Shown here piece by piece: positions 46,645 to 60,019 of a stretch of 64,000 nt of DNA (its first letter is position 1; each line of letters begins with the position of its first letter). The stretch spans positions 21,981,467 to 22,045,466 of the forward strand of contig CM046354.1 of the NCBI GenBank assembly GCA_025403435.1. The letters are read 5' to 3'. Source of the DNA: Artocarpus heterophyllus. Lineage: Eukaryota; Streptophyta; Magnoliopsida; Rosales; Moraceae. The position numbers and the translations under genes were made by a program. Under the pieces are notes generated by a model, which was given only the letters and a program-made list of their open reading frames with translations, had not been told where the DNA came from and searched no databases.

Positions 46645-46907
46645 TAGGGAAGTCTACAAGAATGCCCTTCCTTTTTTTTTTTTTTGATGAGAAACGAAAC
46701 TTTCATCAATCAAATGAAAACTATATAAAATTTTAGATGGATGAGAGATCCATCAAGAAATACAAAGAGCACCATAATTGTTAAACTATATAGGACTATA
46801 ACAATCTTTCACAACACAAAAAGCTGACCAAAAACCATTTCTCTAAACCAGAAAAACACAAACTAAACCAAAATGCCCTTCTAGGGAAGTCTAGAAGAAT
46901 GCCCTTC
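46645..46907 (-). mobile_element. 5'-truncated LINE-type fragment with 26-bp target duplication
   Basis: The body is 46671-46881. On the minus strand it ends in CTCATCAAAAAAAAAA, a poly(A) tail. The 26 bp before the tail (46645-46670) recur right after the body (46882-46907) with one mismatch. A poly(A) end plus a long duplication points to target-primed reverse transcription. Confidence 0.75.
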
Positions 46908-48021
46908 TAGTAAGGGAGTAACAAGATTAATACCAATTTTTTTTAACACTAAAAGATTTCTGTTATCTCTTTCTCCTTTATATATTAACTTAAAGGGGCA
47001 CAATTCTAAGAGAATGGCAGCGAGTTAAGAGAGGCACATTTCTTAAATCTTCTCTTAAGAAAATATTACACTTGATCAGTGTGGAGAGAGAACATACGAT
47101 GTCATAGATCCCAAAGGATGTATGTTGAACCAGTCACCAACCCCTGAACAAGAACTCAAAGTGTTGAATATGACCTTGATGAAAATTAATAACATAAAAA
47201 TTCTTCACATTATCATGTTGCACGCTTTTGGAGTTTCGTGTGAGCTTAACTTTTTCCCGTTCCTTTTCTTTATATATGTATGGCGAATCATTTACCGTGA
47301 CTGTGACTTCAAAAGTAGCTTATGCATCATGATGTGCTTGTTTCAGATGGATGTCGAACTACTTTGGTTAGAATTGGATGGCTAGCAAATCCGAATTTGT
47401 TGGTACTTTCACAAGTCTGTTTACAATCTCCATAGCCAGGACAAATGGTGGAAACATTGCATTCTGGGGTTTTAGCTGACCAAACCAGCAATATTAGTGC
47501 ACACAAAGAAATGGGCCAATTTTGTGTTTGTGGCGATTTAGGAAGCTTAGATGTGTACTGTTGAGCAGAAGCAGAGAGAGGTATTTTTGCACTTGTGGAA
47601 GAACAAGCGCGCAGTGTTTTTTCATTTGACAAGCTATGCACATTGCACATATAAAAGAGTCGAAACATTTGATGTATTGCTTGCGGGCCTTGTTGCATTT
47701 ACCACCCAGTTTCTATGCCTATTATTTTTGGATGGGTTAAATTTAGCAGATTTTATATTTACTGTGAAGTTTCCAAAAATTTTATTTTATTTTATTTTTC
47801 TTCCTACTATGTAAGGCATGTGGAACCAAATCAACAAATGCCTTCCGAAAATTTGTGTGATATCTAAAACTAGTGCTAAATAAAACTATATTCCCCAACT
47901 TATCTGAAAGGGTGTATTTATTTATTTATTTTTGTGGCTTATGCAAGAAAGAGTGCAAAACACTTGGAAAATTTCTTATAAAAATGGAAGGCAACCCCTA
48001 TCTACAAGTAATGCTTTGTAG

Positions 48022-48435
48022 GGCTCGTTTGATACATTGGATAGGATAGTATTGGAAAAGCTAAGATAAAATTTTACCTAATCTAATTTCATGTTTAGTA
48101 TTGTACTATTTGGATAGGGTTTTTTTATAATTTTTTTTTCAAAAATTAAGATCAAATTGTAATTTTTTAAAATTAAAGGGGCAAAAATATAATTTTTGGA
48201 AAAATTTTGCATCACATGTAAATTACATTTGATCCTTTTTAAAATTATAATTAAACCCCAAAGTTTACAAAATATTGCAAATAGGCCCTTAAAGATCTTT
48301 GCAATATGCAACAATTGTGTTTAATCTCATGCTTTAGCAAAGGATTGCTTAATCTCTTTCTAAGAGAATTCAAGTATGGATTTGATAAAAGCTTATCTAA
48401 TCCAATCCTCTCTAATCCTGTATGCTAAACATGCC
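48022..48435. mobile_element. MITE with imperfect terminal inverted repeats
   Basis: GGCTCGTTTGATACATTGGATAGG at the left corresponds in inverse to the right end (GGCATGTTTAGCATACAGGATTAG on the minus strand). Flanking TAG/TAA could be a 3-bp PIF/Harbinger-type duplication, but with one mismatch. Confidence 0.5.
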
Positions 48436-48761
48436 TAAGGATCTCACGAATCAGAAGCTAATTGGATTGCATGAAAGAAATCCAATCCCGGATTTGAGCA
48501 TCAAAACAAAAAATAAGGAGAAAAGAAACTATGAGCTACATCTTCTTCCGGTCAAAAACTATTATCTACCGTTGCATCTATAAGAACACAAAAAAGACAA
48601 GCGATATGTTCGTACGCATGTTTTCCTTTTCCTTGTGATGATAACATTAAGATTTCTGAAGAATATTTAAAGCTATTGCTACAACACTTGAGTTTGAATT
48701 AACACGGTTCAAATGGTTAGATAATGTTGCACAGACCCAGGAAGAATAGGGGGAAAAAACA

Positions 48762-51700
48762 TCATTGATGCTCCATATCGAACCAGAAAAAGAGAGAAGT
48801 CCTAGCATAAATTACTCTAACTCGTTGCAGTGTGAGGTCCCCACTTGTTGATACAGCCTTGGCGCCACCCTCGATTCGTGTTCGAGAAACTGAGACACCA
48901 TCTCTATGGTACTTCTTCACAGAGGAAGAGAACACCCGGCCACTGGCTGTGCTCACAATGGGACAAGAAAGGAAGTCCAAGGGATTTGACTCGCACTGAA
49001 GCACACAATCATCAATTGTAAGCCTTCCACTTCTATGAAGCAAGCAGCAGCCAAGCTCAGCCTTCACAGTTAGATTCGCTAGTTTGCAGGTAGAAAGGAA
49101 TTCCAATGCACTGACACCAAATAAAATGAACAGATTCCACCATGATTTTGTTTTGGGACTAAAAAAAAACCTTCCCTCCCCTATGTATAATCGGAAAACA
49201 AGAACCTATCCTCCTTGAAAAAGATATTATTGAGTTATCTCGTGCTTTTATTATTAGATAAAACTTATCAATGATTTCTAATCACACAAAATCCACTCCT
49301 GACGTTAGATTTTGTTAAAATTAAATGTGCAAAAAAGACACTATTACCCCTCATACAAGAAGTGAGTTTTTTACAATAGAAATCTCAAAAATTGTAGCTT
49401 CCATATTCAATTTTCCTGGCATTTGAAAACAATCCACTTTGAATTTTTTGAGAAAATTTATACTTTTGTTGTTTTTAAAATCAAACGGTCCATTTTTTAT
49501 GAAGGGTAAAACGGTCTTCTGTACAGTAAATATTGAATAAATTTGACATTATGAGTGAGTTGTGTGATTAAAAAAACACAAGTACAATCTCAGTATTGTT
49601 AAAAACACATGGTAGAATAATGCATTTCAATTACACACAAGGGAGTTATTATTCGTATTGTTTTTTAGGTGTTGCAAACTTAGTGACAGACATTCAAGAA
49701 AATAGTGAAGTGGCAAGCAAAATGTCCAACAATTTATCAAATTTGCTCAATTTGGCAGAAATGGAGAATAAAAAATTGTCAAGCTAATAAATTGCTCATA
49801 CTAATTTCATTCATGTGACAGAACATGTTAGAAGCCATTAAGCCATGCAAATGGCTAGTAAGGCTCAAGGTTTTGCACCTTTAAGTCGGAAATATTTTGC
49901 AATACCAGCAGTCTAGATTTAGGCTGATCAACTAAAAGCGAGAAGAGATCTTAACATGGCCACATAGCAGTGAAATGTAAAAAAAACATGACAACCTTCA
50001 CCAGTGATCATTAAAAAAAAAAAAAGGAAAAGGCAAAACATAATTTAGATGTTCCATACCTGTCTGAACCTCGAGAACAGATAAGGGTTGTCTCGTCGGG
50101 CACCTCACCTCCACCAATCTAAAAAGGATACACTTGAGAAGGCACTTGACAGAGAAGTAAAAAATTTCAAATATCCAAGATTTCACCAAGCATGTATTGT
50201 AGTTTCAACAATTTGCTTCATCGAATACAAGTTGTAGCCAGGAGTTCCTTACCATGAGCATTCAAGGAATTGTATTCTAGACATAAATTACTAGAAGCTC
50301 CCACTAAGGCTAGGGTAAATTTATGGTAGCTTGCAGTTATATAGTTGCCTAACTATGTCAAGTTGAATTTGAAAACATACATTCCAACGCTAACAGCTTG
50401 AGAAAATAATCACAGAAATGAAAGGCTGCAAATGACCCTTAGAGAAGATGTTTAACTCATTAGAGAAATATACATGTGTGTGTGTGTGTGTGTGTGTGTA
50501 TGAAAGGCTGTTATATATATATATATGAAAGGCTGTTTAGCTCATAGGGAAATGTGTGAGTGTGTGTGTGTGTGTGGAATTCCAGTTCCCATGAGAGAGG
50601 ACAGCTAGGAACAGGCTGAGGACCATCACCATCCTGATCCAAAAAGCAGGCAAGCTTTGTATAGCACAATTCAAATCTATCAACAAAACATGTGCAATTA
50701 CCCTAGAGAAGGCCACTAAAATTAAGCGTCACAACAAAATTCCTATATCAGCAGGGATGTTCAGAAAAAGAAGAATTCTTTTGGCAAATTGTAAAAATTT
50801 AAGATGCTTCATCAAGAAGATACAACCGCCTGTCAATACCAACGGCTTTCAAGTTATACGCATGCACACATCAACATGTTCAAGAACTTGAAGGAAATAC
50901 CAGGCAAAGAGGCTTTTTTATTTGAATATTAGAGGCCAAATGCTTCCCACCTGCTGCAATTAGAATTGTGTCGCCTGGCCTGTAATGAAAATAAAATGAA
51001 ATACATCCCAGTTCAATACTTAAAGAAAAACAGATAATAGCAGTTATAATTAACAAACCTTGCAGCAGCAACAGCTGTCTCAATGCTGGGAAAAACTCCA
51101 GGCTCGGATAGATCTTTAACCGATCGATCTACTCGCAACCAAAGTTGAGGATGACATGCCAAGTATTTCCATCTGTGGCAAACGAGGGCGGTGTTATACC
51201 GATCTGCAAACTCAATAGCAACATGTGACATGTCAAGTATTCTTGAAAATGCGGGCTAGATTTCAGCCTTATAATTTAATGCATAAGAGTGCTTTTTTTT
51301 TTTTTTGTAATTGTTGTTGTCTCTAGAAGAATATCATGGCCAAGTCAAGTTTCTCTTTTCCAGTAGCACTAAGAAGAGAAATGTGAGGCAAACAAATCAT
51401 AAATGGTGGCGCGTTCCACAGACATTAAAGGTTTTGAAACAAAGTCATAACCTGTTTTTTTTTTTTACTTTTTATTATTATTAATTTTTTGGTCTAATGC
51501 TGACAATAACATTTTTTTCCCCTTCATAAATTTGACGCTTACTAGTACCACTAATTTAAGCAACAACCCTTCTTCTCATTTTCACCACACTGTCCAATTT
51601 AAATTTGTTGCCTTGTAATACTAATTAAGGTATAGAAGACATTTTCAGAACTTCTGCAAAAAAAAAAAAAAGGCAAAAATAATACTACTAGGGAAAAAAA

Positions 51701-52129
51701 AAGTCTTTTTCTATCCACTATTGGTGATTCTTCTATAGTCTGAAAAAATGTTAGGTTGAATTTAACTTATTCTACTGAGTAGTCGACTCCAATGTCTTCT
51801 ATAAAAGGCTAAAAAATTAGGGTCTTTTTTTTTTTTTTTTCAGTTGTGCTCACACGATTAAAGTTTGAGGTTAATTTTCGCCAAATTACAATGTTTTGAG
51901 GTCAATCCAGCAATTCTGTATTGGGAAAAAGAAAAAAAAAAACTAAAAATGAAAGATGAAAACAATAATAATTGAAGGTGAAGAAGAAGAAGGGGGGATA
52001 CCTGGGATAGGAGAGAGGAAGCTGAAGATGTGCATGAGACAACCATCATCTAAATTGTTTATTGGAGCTGATTCTTTCGATGATGACCTCTTCCTCTTCC
52101 TCTTCCTTTTCTCTTCCTCCAACTCCATA

Positions 52130-52134
<5 letters not shown>
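48762..52134 (-). CDS. SKIP5: F-box protein, SKIP5-like (SCF ubiquitin ligase receptor)
   Basis: F-box proteins link a target to the SKP1-cullin ligase. Minus-strand exons are 52134-52002, 51203-51059, 50979-50901, 50118-50060 and 49110-48762, with matching phases and GT-AG ends, giving 254 residues. A very basic start (EEEKRKRKRKRSSSK) precedes the F-box (about 27-70: LDDGCLMHIFSFLSPIPDRY, HRWKYLACHPQLW). Then come PSIETAVAAARPGDTILIAA, IKKPLCLIGGGEVPDETTL, LANLTVKAELGCCLLHRSG, and TRIEGGAKAVSTSGDLTLQRVRV, repeats that look like a right-handed beta-helix as in SKIP5. The basic N-terminus could be a nuclear signal (inference). The start ATG lies at the edge of a (GA)n leader. The gene converges on eIF2B-beta. 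Confidence 0.9.
50475..50575. repeat. (TG)n and (TA)n microsatellites in a SKIP5-like intron
   Basis: Two TG tracts (about 50475-50499 and 50555-50575) flank a TA tract (about 50511-50526). The phrase ATGAAAGGCTGTT is repeated at 50500 and 50526, so the block arose by local duplication. Confidence 0.85.
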
Positions 52135-52181
<47 letters not shown>

Positions 52182-52255
52182 CTCTTTCGAAGGATTTTCC
52201 TTCGAGTTTCTTTCTTTTATTTTATTTTATTTATTTATTTATTTATTTTTTGAGA
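52135..52255. repeat. (CT)n and (TTTA)n simple repeats in the SKIP5-like leader
   Basis: About 20 CT units at 52136-52172, with interruptions to about 52185, read as GA repeats in the transcript. An ATTT-type tract follows at 52219-52250. Confidence 0.9.
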
Positions 52256-53603
52256 TAATCGTTTGAGTATTGAGTTGGTTTAGGAAAGAACTTAAAAATA
52301 ATAAGTTGAGCGTAAAGCTCTTTCAATGTTAAGTTTCAACTGTCCCAAACAAATTAACAAATTTCACATACTCTAATTTCAATTTTTTACAATCAAAACA
52401 TCATATATTTTGTCTAAATATTATTTTTGTCTCACTTATTATCCAAATGCTCAAATCACTCTTTGTTTTTATAAAATTATACTTAAATAACTTCTGAGCT
52501 AATTAAATTTAAAAAAATACTTAGATTAACCTTTTCAGTCTATTTTTTATAAATATAACTTAATTAAAAAATTAAAATTTTTTTTAAAAAATGTTCAGTT
52601 AGTATTTCAATCAAGCAAATGCTTTAATCATTTTAAATTTTTTTAATATTTTAAGATTGATTTTATTTAATATTTTGATTTAATAATATTCTAAACTATG
52701 TTTAATAAAAGGTTGAGAAAGATAATCTTACTATGTTATAAAATTCAATTGTTGTGGTGGGTATTTTGAGTCTATTTTATTAACATATGTGACATTTTGA
52801 TAATAAAAAAACATAAAAACAATATTTACATATAATATAAAAGGTGCTTTATGTATTCTTTTTTTATTTTTATCTATATTTTTATAAAGATCGGTTGTAA
52901 ACCTTCGCAATCTTTGTCCAGACAATTAGGAGCACATGTCCATGACACTGCACCTTTCGGACTTCTGAGACCTGTGCTTCAACAAGTCTCAAGCACTATT
53001 TTTTTTTTTTTTTTAAAATGAGTTTGGTTCTTTCTTTCTTTTTAGCACCCAAATTTTCTAAAATTCTAGTAGCTTCAAATTTTTGTTTCCATTATTTTAT
53101 AAGATTTTTGGCATATTTACCTTTTAAACTTTGGGCTTTTTGTAATGAGGTTCTTAATTTTTTTTTTTGATAGCAATTGACACCTTAAACTTAGTTAACG
53201 GTAACAATTAAGTCCCTGATTGCAGATGCTTATAAAAATTAAGATGGAAAATGATAACATGAAATACACATGAGCCATTTAGAAGGAAAATGATAGAATT
53301 TTGAACCCTTTAATGATTAAAATATACAAATAAACCAACAAAATTTTTTTAAAAAATCATTAACAATGATATAATTTTTTTCTTTCTATTTTTGGGCATA
53401 AAAAATTGAACAATTTGACTGTTGTTAGAAGCAGGAGGCGCATAAGTATTCTAAAGAGGTCACGTGCATAGCACATGATTGTGTTATTGGTTTTGAAAAA
53501 CATTTTTGACAAAATGGTGGAAACATGGTTATGGTGCAGAACATAATAACAAAAATTTTCTCAAAAGCTTTTATTAAACATGCTATAGATTATATTAATT
53601 TAA
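52256..53603. other. Intergenic, no gene seen
   Basis: Very AT-rich. Contains the SKIP5-like promoter region next to 52250 and T-runs at 53000 and 53160. No coding sequence or element boundary recognised. Confidence 0.5.
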
Positions 53604-55309
53604 TGTTAAATAAATATATATAAAACCTTGCTTACTTGGATGAAGACAAGAGATGAAAAAACTTCTTGTGAGATAGGGACATTCTCTATTCAAAACTACC
53701 GTTTTCCTTGCTTATGTGAGGGAATTTTAGTAGAGTTCCCCCAGTCTCTTTAAGACTTACACGTATATATAATGAATAGAGTGGGCCTCTATTTATAGAG
53801 AAGGGAAGACTCAATTAATACTGGAAGTTTTCTTTATTTTAATTTAAATATCAAATATTTAATTAAAATAAAGACACAAGTTTTCTATTCCCATACTACA
53901 TGTGGCGTCACATACAGAGAGAATCTCTATGCTTATGGTGTCAATCTCTATAAGTGTAGAAAGGAATATTGCATGTTACTTAGTCTGATTTGTTTCTAAA
54001 TTTAACTTTCTATATTTGTAATAAATCACATTTATCCAAGAATAAAAATCCTAAAGAAACTTTGTAAACAAGCTTTGGACTGCACAAGGAACTTTTCCCA
54101 CTAATAGTAGGCAACACACACAATGGGACTTACCCACTCTGTATCTTTCAAAATTAATTATTGATTATTAAATAATCTTATTATTTGGTAATCATAAATT
54201 AATTCATCATTAATTTATTTTGAATGCTATTTAATTTAGAATTCTATATTTCTAAATTAATTAATTAGACCAATAATTCCATTTGTGTAAAGAGTGTTTA
54301 CAAGGACTAGTAAACCGATAATTTTAAGCTCCAAATAAACCAATACATTAACCAAGCTTTTTAATTAATATATTATTCTTTTATTAATTCTAATATAACT
54401 CCACTAAATACTTGAAAATGCACTCTGAAAATTATAGATATACAATTACTCATTTTTTAGAGTTGTCCATTTGATATGGTCATTACATTACACATAAATT
54501 AATCCTCCATAAATAATTCATAATTAGAGCTAGGTAAAATCCATTAACCTCTTTAATTACTTCTTTATCCTTGAGTGTCATTGATTCACTAATAAATAAC
54601 AAATTTATGAACTTAATCACAAATTGAGTGCTCATATTATTCAAGACCCAAATCAATACTCAAAAGAATTATTTATCTACTTCCCATTAGAGAAGGAATG
54701 GATTCCATCTTGTAATATTAATATTTTCAACTACTTACTTCATTTTATCTCCAAAAAACAAGGGATGAGATTAGATTCTCGAATCTGTACCAAGTAAATC
54801 AAAAGACATAAATTCATAAATAGGAGTCTACTAATAACTCAGGATTAAGATAATAGGACCATTAGTTGACGTGATAAGAACTTGCTATATTTAACGAAAA
54901 TTATTTGCTGTTCATATCACATGTCTCGGTCCTACATAATCTCATTATGAACGGTGCACTGATTTAATGACTCACTCATTAATGATTCAGATAAGACCAT
55001 TCTATTCTTAATGAAAATGACCTACAATAGTAACGCTCAATTAAAGATTCTACAATTTAATTGAATAGTTAATTATAATAATTTATTATATGTTAATGAT
55101 TATTTTAATTATCATCCTTTAATATTTTTCTCTTGTATATAACACATATATACAATGTTTAAGGTTATATATATAATTATAAAATTTTAATGATATTCAT
55201 AAAATATTAAAAAATTCATGTACATAAATATAATAGGAAATTCACTTCATTTATTTATAAATTTGTCCTTTATAAAACATCATATACTTTAAAGGCATGT
55301 ATTCTAACA
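53604..55309 (-). mobile_element. 3' LTR of a minus-strand copia element (about 1.7 kb)
   Basis: On the minus strand it begins TGTTAGAATACATGCC straight after a purine tract (AGGACGAGTAGAAGAT). The far edge is placed at TGTTA (53604), giving TGTTA..TAACA ends; this edge is uncertain. A TATA motif (TATAAATAG on the minus strand) lies at about 53792. The opening resembles the LTRs at 19987 and 63067. Confidence 0.65.
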
Positions 55310-55323
55310 ATCTTCTACTCGTC

Positions 55324-55530
55324 CTAAAGCAGATGAGAAATGTCTTTTAATCCAAAATCTTCTAGATGCTTCTCGAAAACTTTGATCAATAAGGTCTTTA
55401 TGAACAGATTTGCTAGGTTGTCTTCAGACGCGATGTTTAACAGGGTCAAGTCACCTTTGTTGGAAATGTCCCGAACCAAATAATATCTCATCTTTATATG
55501 CTTCGTGCCCTTATGGTTTTTAGGCTTGCC
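55324..55530 (-). pseudogene. Copia pol C-terminal fragment
   Basis: On the minus strand it reads TKHIKMRYYLVRDISNKGDL, then NIASEDNLANLFIKTL, the usual RNase H tail of copia pol, to a stop at 55324. It is open over this length but cut off at about 55530, where it meets the next element. Confidence 0.8.
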
Positions 55531-55966
55531 AATAACCCAAGATCAGCCTGCCAAATGCCCTACATTAGCCTGTCGATCTGGAGGCTTTTAAGCCTGGTTT
55601 TGTAGAGGTTCTGACGACCTGTCGAACTGCCACATTGGCCTGCCTATCAGATGACTGTTTGTAGTCTTATTTTAAAGTTTTCAAACTTTGGCTTGTCAAA
55701 CCTATTTTTTGGCCAGTCAAACTGTCTATAACGGTTAGTTTTCAAACCATTAGAACTCTAATTACAACGGTTATTTTAACCAAAAATTGATATTTTAAGT
55801 TATATCTAAGCACTTGGAAGCTATATATATATATATACATATATATATTCATCAATTCATTATGCTCAAGATAGAGAACAAGGTGAACAAATTGCTAAGT
55901 GTTCTAACATTGTTTTGATCTTTTCACACTCTTATACACACTCTTTGAGCCTACATTGTCTATATT

Positions 55967-58812
55967 CATTCTGTAACGCCCCCCTTTACGGACGTCACAG
56001 ATGTTATTACATTTATACATTCATACTTGTTTAAACTTTAAATATAAACATAATTACAAAACTTAAATGATACTTTTAATTGTAAACGTAATTTAACATA
56101 CTTAACCAGGATCCATTCATGCATTTTTTTTAATAACATAACATTGCTTAACTTATTCCATATCATAATTTATTCAATTAAACTTTAAATTAATTACAAA
56201 TTTATTTTAATAAAATAGAAATACCAAGTTGTAAAATCATAACTTATGAAAAAAAACATCACATCATTTAATAGTTACATGCTCCCACAGTTCGGCAGGC
56301 CGAACTTGGGACTTCGGCAGGCCGGTAGAGACTTTGTAAATCTAGCTTAAAAACTCATCATTATCCGGCAGGCCGAAAACACGATCGGCAGGCTGTACTT
56401 TCAAACATCGGCAGGCCGACCGACCAAAATCCTTGAGAAAACTTAGTTTGTAAAACAGCTTTAACTTTTCATAAAAATGCAGAAGATCAAAATTCTTTAA
56501 AATGATAAAATAAAATATAAAACCATAGTTCGAGTATTCTTAAAACTTAACATAAAAATAATGTTCAAATTATAAAACTTGATTTAAAACATAAAATCAT
56601 TCTTCTTGGCGTTCTTCCGGTTACAATTCATCGTGCTTTGTGTTGACACGTCTTCCCATGTCCTCTGCCTATTCCAAGATTTTCTTACCCTTATCTGCAA
56701 CATGACATAAAACTTGATTAAACTAATGCTTAGTAAGTACATATAATTCTCACAATTTAAAACATTTCATATACATCATCATCATCATCATATCATAGAA
56801 GTGCCTTAAGCACAATTTCATAGAAACATATCTTTCATTACATTGACCATATTAAAACTTATTCCATTTTATCTTAAGGGCCCAAGTGTTGCACCATGAA
56901 CATCATTGTAGGCGCGCCGTTATGAGAGGAGAAGGGTAGCTAATCTTAAACCAAACACGACATCATAATATATCATATCATAACATTGGTGTGCAACACT
57001 TATTAGGTAATACATATATATATATAACTTTCATGATTTAAAATTTGCCATAATCAAACATGCATAACTTTAAATGAAACCATCATAAAATCCATCATAG
57101 ATATCATCAAGAACATGTTTTCAAATCTTTATAACATGTCATGTTGCAGGTGAGAATGTACTTACCTTAACAGCTAGCTTACTTAACCTTAATACGATTT
57201 GGTGACGACGCCGCGGTCTCTAAGTGCTCGTTTCTTTGAGTGTTCATGCCATTTCTCCATTTAAAAATACAATAAAATTAATACTTATCATAAAACATCT
57301 ATTCATATAACATTCATATATATATTCGTCTCATATTACAAACATAATTCACAACCATAATTGTCAAAACATAAAATTATCATCACATATACATACATCT
57401 CATATAAACATTATTCATAACATGCTTCTTTAAATATTATCATCAAAACATCTCATACATTACAAACATGAAAATCTTTTGAAAACGTTTTCTAATAATT
57501 TAAGATACATATATTTTAATTTTAAAATTCATACAAACATCTTATTATCATGCATTTCAATATCATAGAATTATTTCATCATCAATAAAAGTCATTTAAA
57601 CATATAAAACATTTCATAACATAAAATACATTCATCATACATTATTCATGTACATTCTTGACAACTTTCATGAAAAACATCATTCATTTACCCCTTGAAT
57701 AAACATTACATTTTTCATGCATCAATGTTAAACAACAATATTTTACTGTGAGGGGTAGAGGATAGAAAATTCATATTTTTCATAAAAACACCGAAATGAC
57801 TTGAAACTTGGAGAAACATCACATAATACATACATGAACATCATATTAAAAACTCAGGACAAAATACAATACCTAGAGAAAGATATTGCAGACAAATTGA
57901 GGAAAAGAAATGCTTTTCAAAGACACAAAGAAACGAGTCATTACCTTAAAAATTTCTTCTTAAAATCCTTGAATTCAACCAACAAAATATAACTTTTTCT
58001 TTCAATACTTGCAGAGAATTTTTGAGAGGAAAGAGGATGAAATTCGTGTAGAAGAGAAGAGGAAGAGAGGAATACAGAAGAAGCGTCTCAGAAATTGAGA
58101 GAGAAGACGTGAGAGGATGAGAGAAAAACTGAGGAAAAGAACGTTAAAATTTTTAACGTTATGAGCATAACCGATGAATCATTCAATACTCTCCATTAAG
58201 TCAGAATTTTCTGACTCATTGATGGCTCATTGGCGTGGAGGAAGGAGAGAAAAGAGGGAAGTCAAACAATCACTCATCACTTTCCATGTTTTGCCCTCTT
58301 AAAATAGGAAACCATTTAAAATGACATAAATCAATGCAAAGTTAAACCTTTATATTTCCTTAACTGATAAAACATTCCATTATTATGCCAATTAATCACA
58401 ATAAATCACCCATTTAACGTAATTATCTCAGTCATAAATTTGGAGAGATTTTTGCTGACTGCTCGTCAGCTGTATTCGGCCTGGCGATTTTCCCTTTCGG
58501 CCTGCCGGTTCCACCAAGTCCGGCCTGCTAAACTTGAAAGTCCGGCCTGCCGAACTGTCCTTAAATGCCATACATTAAAACATTCAATTCATCATTGTAT
58601 CATAATTAAACATTCATTAAAATAATCATGAACACTTGAGTACAACGATTCCATGCTATCGTCACCTGTCATAAAACTTGAAATAAAAAGTTAGTAACAT
58701 AAAAAAAATCATGAATCATATCATATAACATAAATTATTATAAAAATTTCCTTAACATCGTTACTAACTTAACGTGATTCATTACAAAAAAATAGGTGGA
58801 TGTTACACATTC
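55967..58812. mobile_element. Nested 2.8-kb LTR-like insertion with CATTC target duplication
   Basis: The body is 55972-58807 (2836 bp), beginning TGTAACGCC and ending GATGTTACA, so TGTAAC..GTTACA are inverted. CATTC is exact on both sides (55967-55971 and 58808-58812). There is no coding sequence. This fits a solo LTR of a large element, or a non-autonomous LTR element whose internal LTR edges I cannot see. GGCAGGCCG motifs cluster near both ends. Confidence 0.7.
56289..56430. repeat. CGGCAGGCCG motif cluster (left), mirrored at 58476-58560
   Basis: At least five copies of TCGGCAGGC(C) occur here. At 58476-58560 at least four copies of the reverse complement (CGGCCTGCCG type) occur. The two clusters thus form a long-range inverted arrangement. 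Confidence 0.8.
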
Positions 58813-59362
58813 TTAGAGTTGCTCACACCCTCCATATAAAGCTTATATTATATTCATCTACATTTAGAGAGTTTATCTTGTGGGTGAGTTAAAAATTGTA
58901 AATCACATCCTTTAAGTGATAGGTTACCAAGCCTTAGAAGTTGGGGGAATTATTGGTTTACCAATCTCCATAGAATTGGCAGGTTTGTGGTTAGTCAATC
59001 TTCGTATAAAATTGACGGTTGTAAGAAGGTGTGGTGAGACTTGGGTAGAAAAATACACCAGATTGTATAAGGAGTGATCATGCTAAAAAGATGGTCGTGA
59101 TAGTGGAATAGGCCGAGTTGAAGACTTTGCTTGATGACTGTGGACATGGGCGTATTGTCTAACCACTGTAAATCATGTTTGCATTTCTCTATCCCTACCT
59201 CTTTACATTAATGTATTTATATTTTGTTTAAGTTTATTACATTATCATTTGTGTGTTGCTTTCACTTGTGCGTTTAATCTAGAATATTCTAATAATTGAG
59301 AAAAAGTTTTAAAACCCAATCTACCCCCCCCGCCCCTCTGGGGTAGCTATTCTTGGGCTAAC

Positions 59363-60019
59363 AACTTGGATATCTTTTTATTGTTTTTCTTCTTTCTTTC
59401 TTCCTTCACATGTTCGAGCCAAACTTATCTTCATTTTTTTCTTTTGCTGACATCATGGTCGTGCATGCGTTGATGCAACACTTGTTGTCCAATTTTGTCC
59501 GTTTTGCTCCAAATTTCAAATCTAAAAATAGAAAATTGAAACAAAATTAATAGTTTTACAAACATTATATTTACAATAATTATAAAATAAAAATAAACTA
59601 AAACCCATAAAAGATTACTAATATAAGAATATGGCTGAGCTAATTCAGTTACACTGAAAAAACTACTTAAAACATGAAAATATTTTTAGAAATTACTAAA
59701 AATACATTACAAAATATTTACAAACTAAAAACATACTATAAAGTTCATTAAGATTGAAAATGTAATTTTAACATGAAAATTAGAGGTTTTTACCGATTGG
59801 ACACATAACAAATATTTAATACATAAAAATGACTCTAAAATTGTCAAAAACATACTTAAACATAAAAACATATTAAAAACACATAATTAAATATATTTTT
59901 ATACTAAGATATAAAAACAATATAAAGCACAAAAATGCTATAATTAAGGGGTTTAATGAGAAATATAATTGCAAAATGATGATATTTAACCTTAAGAAAT
60001 GTGCATTTTTACAGTCTTA
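59363..60019. mobile_element. One-ended copy of the TGATAAGACTGTAAAAATG family
   Basis: The right end GCATTTTTACAGTCTTATCA and about 450 bp inward match the family seen at 19059-19921 and 39160-39566. The left end is missing, or merged with the copia remnant. Confidence 0.5.

Larger units (their letters stand above)
46056..48761. other. 3' region between convergent genes; possible 3'-leader intron; no other gene seen
   Basis: Shortly after the eIF2B-beta stop, TATATTGA|GTAAGT (donor near 46084) could pair with TTGTTTCAG near 47346, giving a spliced 3' untranslated region ending near 47800. This is a guess from splice signals. The rest is AT-rich, with a LINE fragment and a MITE listed separately. 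Confidence 0.35.
55531..59362 (+). mobile_element. SIRE/Maximus-like copia LTR remnant, split by a nested insertion
   Basis: The left part (55531-55971) contains repeated GCCTGCC/GCCTGTCGA phrases. The right part (58808-59362) reads GGTTACCAAGCCTTAGAAGT, CACCAGATTGTATAAGGAGT and ends CTTGGGCTAACA, followed by ACTTGGATATC, which is like a degenerate tRNA-Met primer site. The layout resembles the 3' half of SIRE-type LTRs as I remember them (inference). The left edge is not defined. Confidence 0.45.

Noticed and set aside
47122..47814. Open stretches on both strands after eIF2B-beta
   Set aside because: None has recognisable similarity, and codon content is unlike the neighbouring genes. They more likely lie in the 3' untranslated region and intergenic DNA.
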